Source: Endomychus coccineus | Taxonomy: Eukaryota; Arthropoda; Insecta; Coleoptera; Endomychidae | DNA: 64,000 nt | Assembly: GCA_958510875.1 (NCBI GenBank) | Contig: OY294069.1 | Span: forward strand, 4,650,001-4,714,000 | Direction of reading: 5' to 3' | Notes under the pieces: generated by a model | The model's input: only the letters and a program-made list of their open reading frames with translations | Database searches by the model: none | What the model was told of the DNA's origin: nothing | Translations under genes and position numbers: made by a program | Shown: positions 11,164 through 23,700 of the stretch, in pieces | How the letters are laid out: every line of letters starts with the position of its first letter | Numbering within the stretch: the stretch's first letter is position 1

Positions 11164-11597
11164 ATGTCGTTAAATCCAAATTTTCTTAAAGCTCATGAAT
11201 TTAATTATCAGGTAACTATTCGGATAGGTAAAAATATACCTGATACTGTTGATAAGAATCTTAAATTATTAACGGGATTATTGGCACAAGGAGGAACAGG
11301 TCGTAGTTTTTTTTGATATTTCTGACATATTTACTTTTGAAGAAAATATAAATGACTTAAAAATTTCTATTAAAGAAATTACAACACTAATTGGTAAATT
11401 CACTGCTTCTCCATCTAAATGGATAATGATCTTTTTGAGTCCGCTTCTGATTTATTTGATTCAGATGCTTGGACATGGTGGCATAACAACTCAATTAGTA
11501 AATCATTTAGTGATTGGTCTGAATTGGAAGCTGGTTTAAAATTGACATTTTTATCTTCCAATTATGATGAAAATATTCTAGTTTTGGGAAAGGGGTA
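11164..11597 (+). pseudogene. Gag-like fragment, frameshifted
   Basis: Starts with a good ATG after the leader and stays open for about 50 codons to a stop near 11317. Gag-like sequence then continues in other frames up to 11597. No zinc knuckle is present because the copy is truncated. Probably inactive. Confidence 0.5.
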
Positions 11598-11633
11598 ACA
11601 ATAAAAAAATACAATTTGAAACAAATACTCAAA

Positions 11634-11639
11634 TTTATT
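11634..11639 (-). terminator. Poly(A) signal of BCS1
   Basis: TTTATT on the plus strand (AATAAA on the minus strand), 73 bases past the BCS1 stop codon. Confidence 0.55.
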
Positions 11640-11711
11640 TAAAATACTTAAATACAAAGATTCTCAATATATCATTCACATTTCAACATAAAATAGACAT
11701 TTTCCAATAAA

Positions 11712-14700
11712 CTACAATTCCCAAATTCGTTTGCAATTTTCAATAACTTTGCCCGGGTCCTCGTGTTTATAAAACATGAAAAATCCTTGAATTTGTGCGG
11801 GACTAACGTTCTTATTGAATGACGTCACTTTATCGGCGAACAATTTCGCTTGACCGGAACCTTTTTCGTCGACGTAAAAGCGCAAAAACATTTGTTCGAT
11901 TTGTTCAGTCGAACACCAGCCGATGTACTCCTTCAAGTCCACTCTACCTGGTCTGATTAAGGCTGCATCCAACCTGAATAATGAAAAAGAATCCCAATTA
12001 GCAATTTGTTAACAATTCAAAAATGTATGCATTTAAAGATCATAATAGCAATAAATTTTGGTCAAATTCGTATATTTAATAATAATTATAATTTGTTTAT
12101 AACAAATTAGCAGTATACATTCGACGATATCGACGATGAAATCGAACTCTGAAATCAAAATTATCCGAAAACGATGCTAAGCTCGAAATTTTGGTTGAAT
12201 TGATCTATTTTGTTAATAAATAAATTGTTTATGACAAATGAAGTTAATTCAACTATTTGTTTAACTAGTTTCACATGTTCACTGACCAAAAATAGTCTTT
12301 ATCCGATCAAATTTTACATTTTAATTGTTTATTTATTGTTTATAAACAATGTAAACAATTTGAGCACCTTTATTTGTGGTCAACTTTTTTTCTGATGACA
12401 TTCTGAAGAGAATGCACTTTGTACCATCAAAATCGATCCATTTCCCAAAGATTTACGGGCTTAGCCTATTTTTATACCCATTTGACTGCACTAATTGTTT
12501 TCTCATTGTATGATTTGATAATGAACTATAAAGTTCGAAATTACAATCAACGTTCTTTTTAAATAAAATGATATTTGGTGCATTTCACGCCAACTCAGCA
12601 GTCGATCCCACATCACCCTCTCAGATCTGGCTCAAAATTGGTACATCGATTAGTACTATTGAGAAGAGGATATTCCCAAATGTTCAGCCCCTAAGACCTC
12701 CAGGGGTCTGAAATCGGTTTCTCGTGTACTGACGCGGCATTTTGGTCTAAAAAAATGATCAAAAATACATAGGAGAAGGCAAATTTCCAGTAGAACACGA
12801 TGCCACCATCCGTTTTCCGATATCTAGCAAGGGGAGCCCGGAAAACGCGAAAAACCGCACTTTGATAGAAAATCCGATATCCCAAATACAGTCGCTTCTA
12901 ACTGGCTGAAAATTTACCAAAAGGCTCTTCGATTATTGCTCTTTCATACGCGCGCGGTGATCATTATATGTAAAAAAAAGTTACACGTGTTTTACGGGTT
13001 TTATATGGGATTTTCTGTAGTTTTTTCGTTATAAGCGCTCCACTGGCCCTATCCAGTTGGCTAATAATTGGATTTTTTTTCTCACCAAGCGTCTCTTTTG
13101 TCCCCCTGTCTTTACAAACACAGAAATTTCTCTCTCCAGCCAGTATTAGAGGAAACATTATTTATTCAATGATTTATTTCACAATTTTTCGTCAATTTTT
13201 TGATGTTTGAGCAAATTTACATTTTCTGCAGCTTAGTTCCATCAATAATAAAGAGTTCCATTATTTATTATTAGAAAAAACGAGAGCATTTTGAACCCAG
13301 TACCATCCGAAAATCGAAAATCGCGCTGAAACTTGTCGGTAATATAGGTTCCTATGCGCCCTCCGCACAGGTGACGCCAAAAGACGGGCCTTGTTTACAA
13401 GCATTCGTTCACCGCCCTTTTGTGCAATAAACAAAAGATTTGTGACAAAAGAAGGGAAAGAATTATCATTATTTGAAGCTGCCAACACTGATCTCAATTG
13501 TGAAGATGTTATCTCCTACAGGGAATGGACACAAACTGATCGAGCTGAGTTGGTGTCAAAAACTTGTACATATGATCAGTATTTGGATTTGCTTGTGCAG
13601 AAATTTGAAACTCTAATTCCCCATCAATACATTGCAATCAACCAAGGAGAATATTTGAAAGCCAGAAAGTCAAATCTGCCCAGCAATACGGAAATCGTCT
13701 TACTTGATTTCTCCGAGAATTATCATTTTGTTATTCAAAATGAAATCCAGTCAAGCTATTGGTCCAAAAACTCTTGCACCGTCCATCCAGTAGTAATATA
13801 TTTCAAAATGGTGATATTCTCCAGCACGTGAGCATTTGTATATTATCGGATGACTTGAAACATGAAATCGCGGCGGTTAAAGTCTTCCAGAAACATAATC
13901 AATTATACAGGTGAGTCAGCTTTTTGTAGACAAACTTCAACAGGAGATAGCACAGATGTTTTTAAGGAGAAAAGTTCCCATAAACATATGTCGCAGAAGG
14001 CTTCGTTTTCGAGATACAGGGTGTTGAAATTGGAAAAAAAATTTCGTTTTTTGCAAATATCACCGGAACCGTTTATCGTACAGAAAACGGCTTTTGAAAG
14101 CATTTTCTACTCATAGTAAGCTATGTTCTGTGCGATAAAAAATTTTTTTTTAGTCATAATTGGTGAAGATTTTGAAGGGGTAGTGGGTGTTTTTCTCCCC
14201 ACCTTCTACGCCACTGAAAAAAGTACGGTTTTGCGAAAACCATTTGAACCGCCAATGTTTTCTACACAAAAAAGGTACTCTTGGTCATAAGCTCTAAAGT
14301 TGACCGTTTTCGAGAAAAATCAACTCTTATGTTGAAAAACATGGTCCATCCTTTAGTTTTGTTACTTGTTCTAACGTTTGAATAAATTTTGTTCAATTAG
14401 TAAGAATTGACCATTTTTTCAACATAAAATTTGATTTTTCTCAAAAACGGTCAACTTTAGAGCTTATGACCCAGAGTACCTTTTTTATCACACAGGACAT
14501 AGCTTACTATGGGTAGAAAATGCTCACAAAAGTTGTTTTCTGTACGATAAACGGTTTTGGAGATATTTGCAAAAAACGAAATTTTTTTTTCAATTTCAAC
14601 ACCCTGTATCTCGAAAACGAAGCCTTCTACGACATATGTTTATGGGAACTTTTCTTCTTAAAAACGCTTGTTCTATCTCCTGTTGCAGTTTGTCTACAAA

Positions 14701-17700
14701 AAACTGACTCACCCTGTATACAGGAAAATCTACCCGGTATTGAAGTTCTGGAATATTTTAGTGACGGTTGCTCTGGGCAATATAAAAATTGTACGAATTT
14801 CCTTAACCTAAAAAAACATATGGACTGGATGCTGAATGGGTTTTTTTGCAACTTCTCATGGTAAATCACCATGTGATGGAATTGGAGGCCTACTAAAAAG
14901 AGAAGCTGCTGAAGAAAGTCTGCGGCGGCCATTTAAAAACCAGATTTTAACGGTGAAGGACCTGCACGATTTTTGATAACGTGGCTTGCCCAACTTGAAG
15001 TCCATCTTGGTTTCTAAGGAGTAACTAACTCAAGAGCGGGCCACAACTCAAATGAATGCCCAGACTATCCCTGGTACGAGGGGATATCATCATTTTGTTC
15101 CTGTTACTGACCAAGTTGTTGCATGCAAAATCACGAGTTTTCATCGGGAACATTCAATCAGATTCGACCTTCTGAATAAAAATCTCGTTGACTGGGCAGA
15201 TGATATGTTTGTAACTTTCGTTATCAATGATAATTGGTCAGTTGGGTATATAGTCGAAATTTCAGAGAATGAGCTTACTGCTGAGATCTCATTGCTGAAA
15301 ATGATAAAGAAAAATATATATCAATAGAGAGGGATACCAGACTATCGATACCCTTCACTGATATATTAACTCAGATTGTAGTTATTGAAAAAGCAGGTGA
15401 ATAAAACTGGGCCACACAATTAGCAAATTCGAAAAATATAACGGTCAAGGTACTTCGATAAATTGGATAGAATGCTGATTCATGTATAAGGACATTATGT
15501 GTAAAATAGTGATAATAATATCGAGATGTATAGTGTCAACAATGAGTGTAATGTGGGTTTTCTTGTTTCTTACTGCGATTTTCATTGATTATATTATATT
15601 ATATTCATATTTTTTACGAATAATAGAAGCTGCAGAAAATGTAAATTTGCTCAAAAATCAAAAAATTGACGAAAAATTGTGAAATAAATCATTAAATAAA
15701 TAATGTTTTCTCTAATACTGGCTGGAGAGAGAAATTTCTGTGTTTGTAAAGACAGGGGAACAAAAGGGACAGTTGGTGAGAGAAAAAAATCCAATTATTA
15801 CTCAACTGGATAGGGCCAGTGGAGCGGTTATAATGAAAAAATTACAGAAAATCCCATATAAAACCCGTAAAACACGTGTAACTTTTTTTTACATATAATG
15901 ATCACCGCGCGCGTATGAAAGAGCAATAATCGAAGAGCCTTTTGGTAAATTTTCACCCAGTTAGAAGCGACTGTATTTGGGATATCGGATTTTCTATCAA
16001 AGTGCGGTTTTTCGCGTTTTCCGGGCTCCCCTTGCTAGATATTGGAAAACGAATGGTGGCATCGTATTCTACGGGAAATTTGCCTTCTCCTATGTATTTT
16101 TGATCATTTTTTTAGACCAAAATGCCGCGTCAGTACACGAGAAACCGATTTCAGACCCCTGGAGGTGAAATGATGGTCGAAAACTTCACTATGGGCCCCT
16201 GATGACAGGAAGCGCTCTTAGGGGCTGAACATTTGGGAATATCCTTCTTTCGGTAGTACTAATCGATGTACCAATTTTGAGCCAGATCTGAGAGGGTGAT
16301 GTGGGATCGACTGCTGAGTCGGCGTGGAATGTCCCATTTAACAAAGTGAAATTTCTTATTTTCATCTGTAAAAATGGAATATCACAAAGTAACGGACAGC
16401 TCCATTCAAATTCTGAAAAAACTTTTTTGTTGGTTTCGTGTTAATAATGATTCTTGACCCAGGTATGAATTATATGTAAGTTCTTGCGAAACATTAACCC
16501 ATATGTTTACTATTTTCGTCTGCACGTACGTTTGGGTATCACGACCATCATCAGAAGACGTTTGATAACTAATTCACGTCACTAAAGCGCGGAAATCCTT
16601 AAACTAATTGCACCAAGTACTGAACGTCTTTATCGCATTGATTTCAATCAAAATTGTAACGTCGCAACAACGAACGAACGAAGCACGAATAATTCAAAAT
16701 GTAACACATTAAAGTGTTAAATATATGAACCACTACGAAGCAACGTTTCTAAAGTTGTTGAAGACATACCTCATCGAGGGTAAAGATAGCCTAGCTGGAA
16801 ATAAATTACACTTCAAGGCAGTACGCACAATTTCTAAGCAAATATGTCTAATTCTTTTTACGAACGGAAAGGACCTTGCTATATACACATTCTGGATTGC
16901 ATCAGTTTTCTACATAAACACAATTATAAATATTCCTAAGAAGTAAGTAGAAATTTTCAAGTGCTCAATCAATTGAATTTGTATACATTTGACTTAATGA
17001 TTGTACATCAGTTCTACGAGTTACCGAATTAACGTCACGTTTTATGTAAATCATCTCCAGGTATTATAATAGGTTATAGAACTGGTATATACTCTCAGCC
17101 CTGGAATATTTGGCCTGCATCGATAAAAGAGAGGCAACCGTATCTTCAAAATTGGCATATTTGTCATTTAAGGTTATAAAATCATCACACGTTCATCCCA
17201 AAATAGTAATTGAGCTGCAAACGGTGTAACCCTTTATTACACCCCTCCCAACGTCAAGTCTGTACCAAGGACATCAATTTCAATGAGACCATAATGTAAT
17301 AAACTGGCATGGAAATGTTTAATGTTCAACAACTATAACTTTAAACCTATATACCTTTCTAAATAATTCGTCGTCATAAATACGATCCTGGCTTCCGTGC
17401 TGGCCACACCGTCCAAACAATTGAGTAAGCCACTGAACGTGACACGATTTAACCCTTCGTATGCCGCCCTCTGTTGTTTGGTGTCTTCTCTGGAAGCGAA
17501 AGCGGCATCGATATCCTCCAATAAGACGATCGTTTGTTGCGGCGCGACGCTCAGCAAATGATTCAGTCTGTCGTCCGTCAGACCTCGTTCCGACAGATTC
17601 AATACCGAAATGGAAAAACCCAATTCTCCGGCTAGAGCTGTGATGTAGGACGATTTACCGCAGCCAGGCGGCCCGTACAACAAATAACCTACAATACGAA

Positions 17701-20700
17701 AGAGCTATAGAACCATTTGAATGATCCTGAGCCAAAGATTATATCTCGCATATCCGTATCAACAAACAAAATGTTGTGAATAGTTGCGAGATATAACCTT
17801 TGGAGCGGAACTTTCGTCAGTAGCTTGTACAGAGTGGTCCAAATTGGACACTTTTGATAGGAAACACCAATTTCTAGAGAAGATAGAGAAAAACTAGCCT
17901 ACATGTTACGAGGTCGATTTTTGAGCGAAAATTAATTCCGAAAACCGCACTCTGATATCTTGACTTGTTCAAAAGATACAAGGTGTTTTTCAATTTTGTG
18001 CATTTCTGACCCACCCCCGGAATTTGTTTATTTATGAATATTTCTGGTTTCTGTGAAAACATTCTTGAGACACTTTTTTGAAAGCAATCTAATGGTGTTC
18101 CTTGTTTTTATTGAAAAATATGGTTTTGAAGTTATGTTGTATTTTTTCTTATGGACCACCTGTATATTTTTACATATTCGTGTTTGAAATACAATTCTCT
18201 TTCCAAATATATACAATAGTTGCTACTTCTCTTTCAAAACATTTATTTTGTGGCTTATTTTAGATGAATAATCAAAATGTGGGTTGCCATGCCTGAATAC
18301 GAAACAAAATAGTTCTACATAACTGCTGTTGAAAACAATAATTAGTGCCTATTTTGTAATAACTCATTAATTTAATTGAGAAAACAGAATAACAAGAACA
18401 AAAATATAACATTTTTAAACTATTTACAACATGTGTTCAAATTGAGCACCATTTAAATCGAAACATAATTGACTTCGCTTCCTAACATTATTGACAGCAT
18501 TAATTAATTCTACCGCAGGTATTGAACGAAAAGCATGTCGCACTGCTGCTCCCAACGCTTCTCGGGAATCAGGATGGCGTTTATATGTGAGGTCCTTTAT
18601 TCTTCCCCAGAGGTAAAAATCTGGAGGTGTGAGATCGGGGGATCTTGCCGCCCAATGAACAGGACCCCGGTTGCCAAGCCAATTATTGTCCCCAGATATT
18701 TCGTTCAAATACGACGTTATAATGTGTGCGTTATGACACGGTGTCCCGTCTTGTTGGGAGTATACGTGTCCAATTTGTTGTAATGGCAAATCATCCATTA
18801 TAGATTCGACAAATTCCCGCAATTTTCCACATATCGGGCTGCTTTAAGGTTACCCTCATAGATATGGGGACCGATAAACCTTCCTCTAAAAATACCGACC
18901 CAAACATTAAAACTGTATCGGCCTTGATTTTGTGTCTCCACTGTAATATATGGATTTTCCAAAGTCCAATTGTAGGAATTGTATCTATTAAAAATACCAG
19001 CGCTGCTAACGCATGCTTCATCAGTCCATATGATGTTCTGTCCAAAGTTTAAGTTTTCAGCACATTTTTTTCCTAAATACCATTGGCAGAATTCGAGCCG
19101 GAATTGTAGGTCATTTGGTAGTAACTGGTGAACTTTTCTTACTCTATACGGTTTGAATTTATTTTTTCTTAGAATTCGCATTGCTGTAGTCTTTGGAATA
19201 CCTGTATTCAACTGCATTTTGCGTAGTGAAATATTGGGTTGATTTTGTATTTCCCCCAAAACTGTTATTTCTTCTAACTCTCTATTTCTATTCCTGGCTT
19301 CGTAAACTCTTGTCCTTGGTTTTGAAAAAGAACCGTAATTAACTAGGTTTTGCTGCAGCCTAGTGAACATATCCCGAAACGGTTGTCTCCTTTCAGGGTA
19401 TCGGTCAAAGTAAATATTGCTGGCAGCCTGTGCATCTTCAAGTGATGCCCAATAACCTTTAGCATATCATATTTTTCGTAATTTTCATACATTTTGAATT
19501 AACAGGAAGATAAAAATATTGTCGTAAGTTCAAAACTCAGTTCAAAGAAGCACACTAAACTTGTAAAGAAAAATGCATTTAATAATAATTGTTTGACAGT
19601 ACGCATAGACTGTAGTTGCTAAGGTATTTTGTTTCGTATTCAGGCATGGCAACCCAGATTTTGATTATTCATCTAAAATAAGTAGAAAACATCCACAGAA
19701 TAAATGTTTTGAGAGAGAAGTAGCAACTATTATATATATTTGAAAAGAAAATTTCATTTCAAACACGATTATGTAAAAATATACAGGTTGCTCCATAAGA
19801 AAAAATACAAGTTTATGTCATAACTTCAAAACCATATTTTTCAATAAAAAACAAGGAACACTATTAGATTCCTTTCAAAAAAGTGTCTCCAGAATGTTTT
19901 CACAGAAGCCAGAAATATTCATAAATAAACAAGTTACGGGGGTGGGTCAGAAATGCACAACATTTAAAAACACCTTGTATCTTTTGAACAAGTCAAGATA
20001 TCAGAGTGCGGTTTTCGGCATTCATTTTCCCTCAAAAATCGACCTCGTAACATGTAGGCTAGTTTTTCTCTATCTTCTCTAGAAATTGGTGTTTCCTATC
20101 AAAAGTGTCCAATTTGGACCACTCGGTACACACATTTACGACACCTATTGTAAATTCTTACCGACATCTGAGAAGACTGCCTGGCCCTAGGGGCTCCATA
20201 CTAAAGCAATGATCACAGGCAAAAGTTACTCACCTCTTCTGTAAGGAATTCCCCGATCTATGTACCACATAGGATTCGAAATGAACTCTTGGCAATCCTC
20301 TAATATTCTTTGACTAACTCCAGTATGGAGAACTACCGAATCGAGCGGTCTTTTCCTTCTGGGGTGTCCGAAGGGCCTCCATTCGCTTCCCATGCCGGTG
20401 TACATTATGGTCTTGCCCTCGTGAGCCCTCAGAGCCAAATGTCTAGCTAACAAAATTATAATAAACCACATTCTGTTTTGAATTACTGCTAAGTGAAGAC
20501 AATTATTTGTTAAAATCACACGATCAGATGATAGTCTAGTAAAATTGGAAGTAATAGTAATAATATTGGGCTTGCACTCCTAATTCCTCGAGTCTGTCGG
20601 AACAAGTTTGCAATGTTTCATAAAAAATACAAATTCAGTCTCATCTATAGGTTAATATCAAAAGTAAGTCTGAAGAAAAATGATAATTCGAAACAGTTTT

Positions 20701-23700
20701 CTTCTTTTATTAAAACAACTTCGTACAGCTAGATGCCACTAAAGTACAGACAAGCTATGGATAACGTGATTTGCGTATAAGCAACATAAATAATGTTTTT
20801 AAATATTATATAGATTAGGCTGTGCCAAAAAAAATCTATATTTTTTTATTTCGCTCTTCTTCGAGTATATCATTCCCCGTTCAAATTCATTCAGGTTCCC
20901 CAAATTTGAAACAAATCGGCTAATATTTAGAGGTGCATCAAGCCCAAAATGTGTTTTTTGAAGTTTTTCCTCAATTTTTGAGAGGTTTCATAACACTGTT
21001 CTACAATAACGGGATGTTTGACACTCGAAAGATATTATTACATTCAAACACAAAGTATTTGATGCATTTCAGTCGCCACATCTACTTTCCCATAGAAATA
21101 TTGGTGAAAACAACAATTTTTTTAAGGCCTAAAAACTGTAATTTCAACTTTCAACTTAAATAACTTCATATTCTTTGGTTCGTGATGTGTCATATGCTCT
21201 TTTAACGTAGTCTAGTATCACGTAGCATTAATTGAATCGATGATTTCAGAGAAAATCGCCCATCAGATGTAATAATCTACACTCGAGTGAAAAAACGTAC
21301 CACGTGAAAATGCGTCAAAAATGGCAAAAATTCAGAGTGCCATAACTCGGTTGCGTTTAGAAAAATAGAAGAATCTTTCTAAAAACGTTAGAATCTTCCC
21401 TTTAATGTGATACCAAATCCATTCCACCCCGTCCCACCCCGCTAAGAAAAATATGTTCCTGGTGTCAAAAAAAGTCCCACTTTGACAGCTCGTAGCCGGT
21501 TAAAAGGTTATTATTAAATCAAAATTGTGACACCGAATTAGAGATGTGGAGAACGCGTTGTATCGATGAACTATTCTCTCAACATATACGTAACTTGTTT
21601 AAAAGATTTGACGTGAACTGCGACTTTTTAACTGAAGATCCATTGCGCGGAAAAGCAACGAGTCTTATTTTCATTTTTGCGCGTTACGAATGACACCGCG
21701 GAAAGAGGTATAGCGTTAATTACAAAATATGATTCCGAATTGACGAAGAACGAAGAGCAAAAGCAGTACCTGTTGAAAGTTGTCGAGGAGCACAGGCGGC
21801 TAATTCCAAGCGTTGCGAAAAAAGCGTTAATGTGATGTATGATTACAGAATATTAAATGTATGATTATAAATTATTAAATGATTGTTAAAAATATTTGAT
21901 TGTAAATACTAGAATATACTCTGTAGGTACTCAACACATTCTATCAACTTTATGACTCGTCGATTAATTTTATTGAGGTACAAAATTGGCAAAGTTGCTA
22001 AAAAAACGCAAAATGGTAGTTTTTTTTTGAAAAATTCATAACTTTTTTCCAAATCATCGTAGAAACTCGAATTTTTTAAGAAACTCAAAGAAAAATGATT
22101 CAAATTTATAGACATGTTGTCTGATTGAGCCCATGGTTTTTTCGGCTCGGCCTACGAGCTGTCAAAGTGGGACCTTTTTTGACACCAGAAACATATTTTT
22201 CTTAGCGGGTGGGAGGGGGTGGAATGGATTTGGTATCACACAACTAACATCACATTAAAGGAAGGTTCTGAACCTTTTCAGAACTCAAATATTCATCCAT
22301 TTTCGATTTAATGCAACGGAGTTAAGGCAATCTGAATTTTTTGCCATTTTTGGTACATTTTCAAGTGGTTCGTTTTTCCACTCGAGTGTAGATTATCATA
22401 ACTGATGGGCGATTTTCTCTAAAATTATCAATTCAATTCATGCTACGTGATACTAGACTACGTTAAAAGAGCATATGACGCATCACGAACTTAAAAATAT
22501 GAAGTTATTGAAGTTGAAAGTTTAAATTACAGTTTTTAGGCCTTAAAAAATGGTTCTTTTCGCCAATATATCTGTCGTAAACTGGATGTGGCGACTGAAT
22601 TGCATTAAATTCTTTGTGTTTGAATGTAATAATGTCTCCAAAGTGTCAAACACCCCGTTATTGTAGAATAGTGTTGAGAAATCTCTTAAAAATTGAGAAA
22701 AAACTTCAAAAAACACATTTTGGGCTTGATGCACCTCTAAATATTACCCGATTTGTTTCAAACTTGGGGGACCTGAATGAATTTGAACGGAGAATGATAT
22801 ACTCGAAGAAGAGCGAAATAAAAAAACAACGATTTTTTTTGGCACACCCTAATATAGATATGGAGGATGTACTTTGAAACAGAATACAGCGTGGCTCATT
22901 TTTACTGATATTCCATTAAATACTCTAGAACAAAGTATTCTTTTTATAGCAATCTATCCGAAAAGATACAACACATATGATATTTAGGGACGGTTTACAT
23001 TCTCATAAAGCTATATGGTTTATTAAAATTCCTCAGAAATAGAGATGGCAACTATTAATCGAACCGCTGGAATAACGATTACTATAGTTCGATTAATCAA
23101 ATGATCGATTCATTTGATAGCGGAACTTTGCCTGACTATGGCTTTCTGCAGTTGTAACTTCTATATTTAAAAAAGGGCACAAATTCGATACCGAAAATTA
23201 TAGACCAATACGTTTGATTCCAGTTTGTGCTAAAGTTATGGAAAGACTTATTGTCTTAAACTGTCTTACGTCTAACCTGGACAGGAATCTGCCCATACAT
23301 GTAATAGACTTAGATTTCTCAAAAGCCTTCGACCGCGTTCCTAAAACTAAGCTATTAGCCAAACTTGACTTTTTTGAAATCGGCGAGAAGCTGCTTCGAT
23401 GGACAGATTCTTTCCAATCCAACAGATCATTTTTAGTTCGAGTCGGTAGTTCCTTGTTCCAGTTACATAATGTTGTCTTAGGTGTTCCACGGGGATCCGT
23501 GCTGGGTCTCATCCTTTTTTTAATATATAATTCAGACCTACCACGTTCCTCGAGTTGCCGGAATGCAATGATGATAGAAAGATATTCGCAAACCCTTTTA
23601 CGCATCATCGAGAACTAGAACTTCAATCTGATCTATTCTTAGTGGAAAAACGGTGTTCTGAATGGGCCTTCCGCTGGGCCAGTGATCTCTTTCATCTTCC

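Larger units (their letters stand above)
10871..11597 (+). mobile_element. Ty3/gypsy-like 5' end: LTR end, primer-binding site and broken gag start
   Basis: An AATAAA at 10911 and the sequence up to 10978 look like the end of a 5' LTR. A primer-binding site follows at 10979-10996, then a leader, then a gag-like frame starting at 11164 (MSLNPNFLKAHEFNYQ, later TGLLAQGGTGRS). That frame stops near 11317. Another frame then continues with WTWWHNNSISKSFSDWSELE, a Trp-rich pattern usual in LTR-element Gag. The copy ends at about 11597, where the BCS1 3' UTR begins. Most of gag, pol and the 3' LTR are missing. Confidence 0.65.
12581..16331. mobile_element. 3.75-kb DNA element with inverted repeats of about 0.7 kb
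   Basis: The left arm (12581 to about 13245) and the right arm (about 15625-16331) are inverted copies; the tips read CATTTCACGCCAACTCAGCAG on the left and CATTCCACGCCGACTCAGCAG read inward on the right. The right arm has about 54 bp more near 16168-16220. Between the arms are pieces of an ORF (13427-15330) interrupted by a nested element at 13904-14720. Arms this long resemble Mutator- or foldback-type elements, but I cannot assign the superfamily. It lies in BCS1 intron 4. Confidence 0.8.

Noticed and set aside
15977..16168. Open frames in the arms of the long-inverted-repeat element (also 12691-12885)
   Set aside because: The same frame appears in both inverted arms with no family match; a by-product of the repeat.
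16725..16946. 73-codon plus-strand open frame in BCS1 intron 4
   Set aside because: No domain and no splice signals consistent with a gene; follows a pseudo-LTR.
17874..18216. Open frames in the mariner arms (also 19894-20082)
   Set aside because: They are duplicated by the inverted repeat and do not belong to the transposase.
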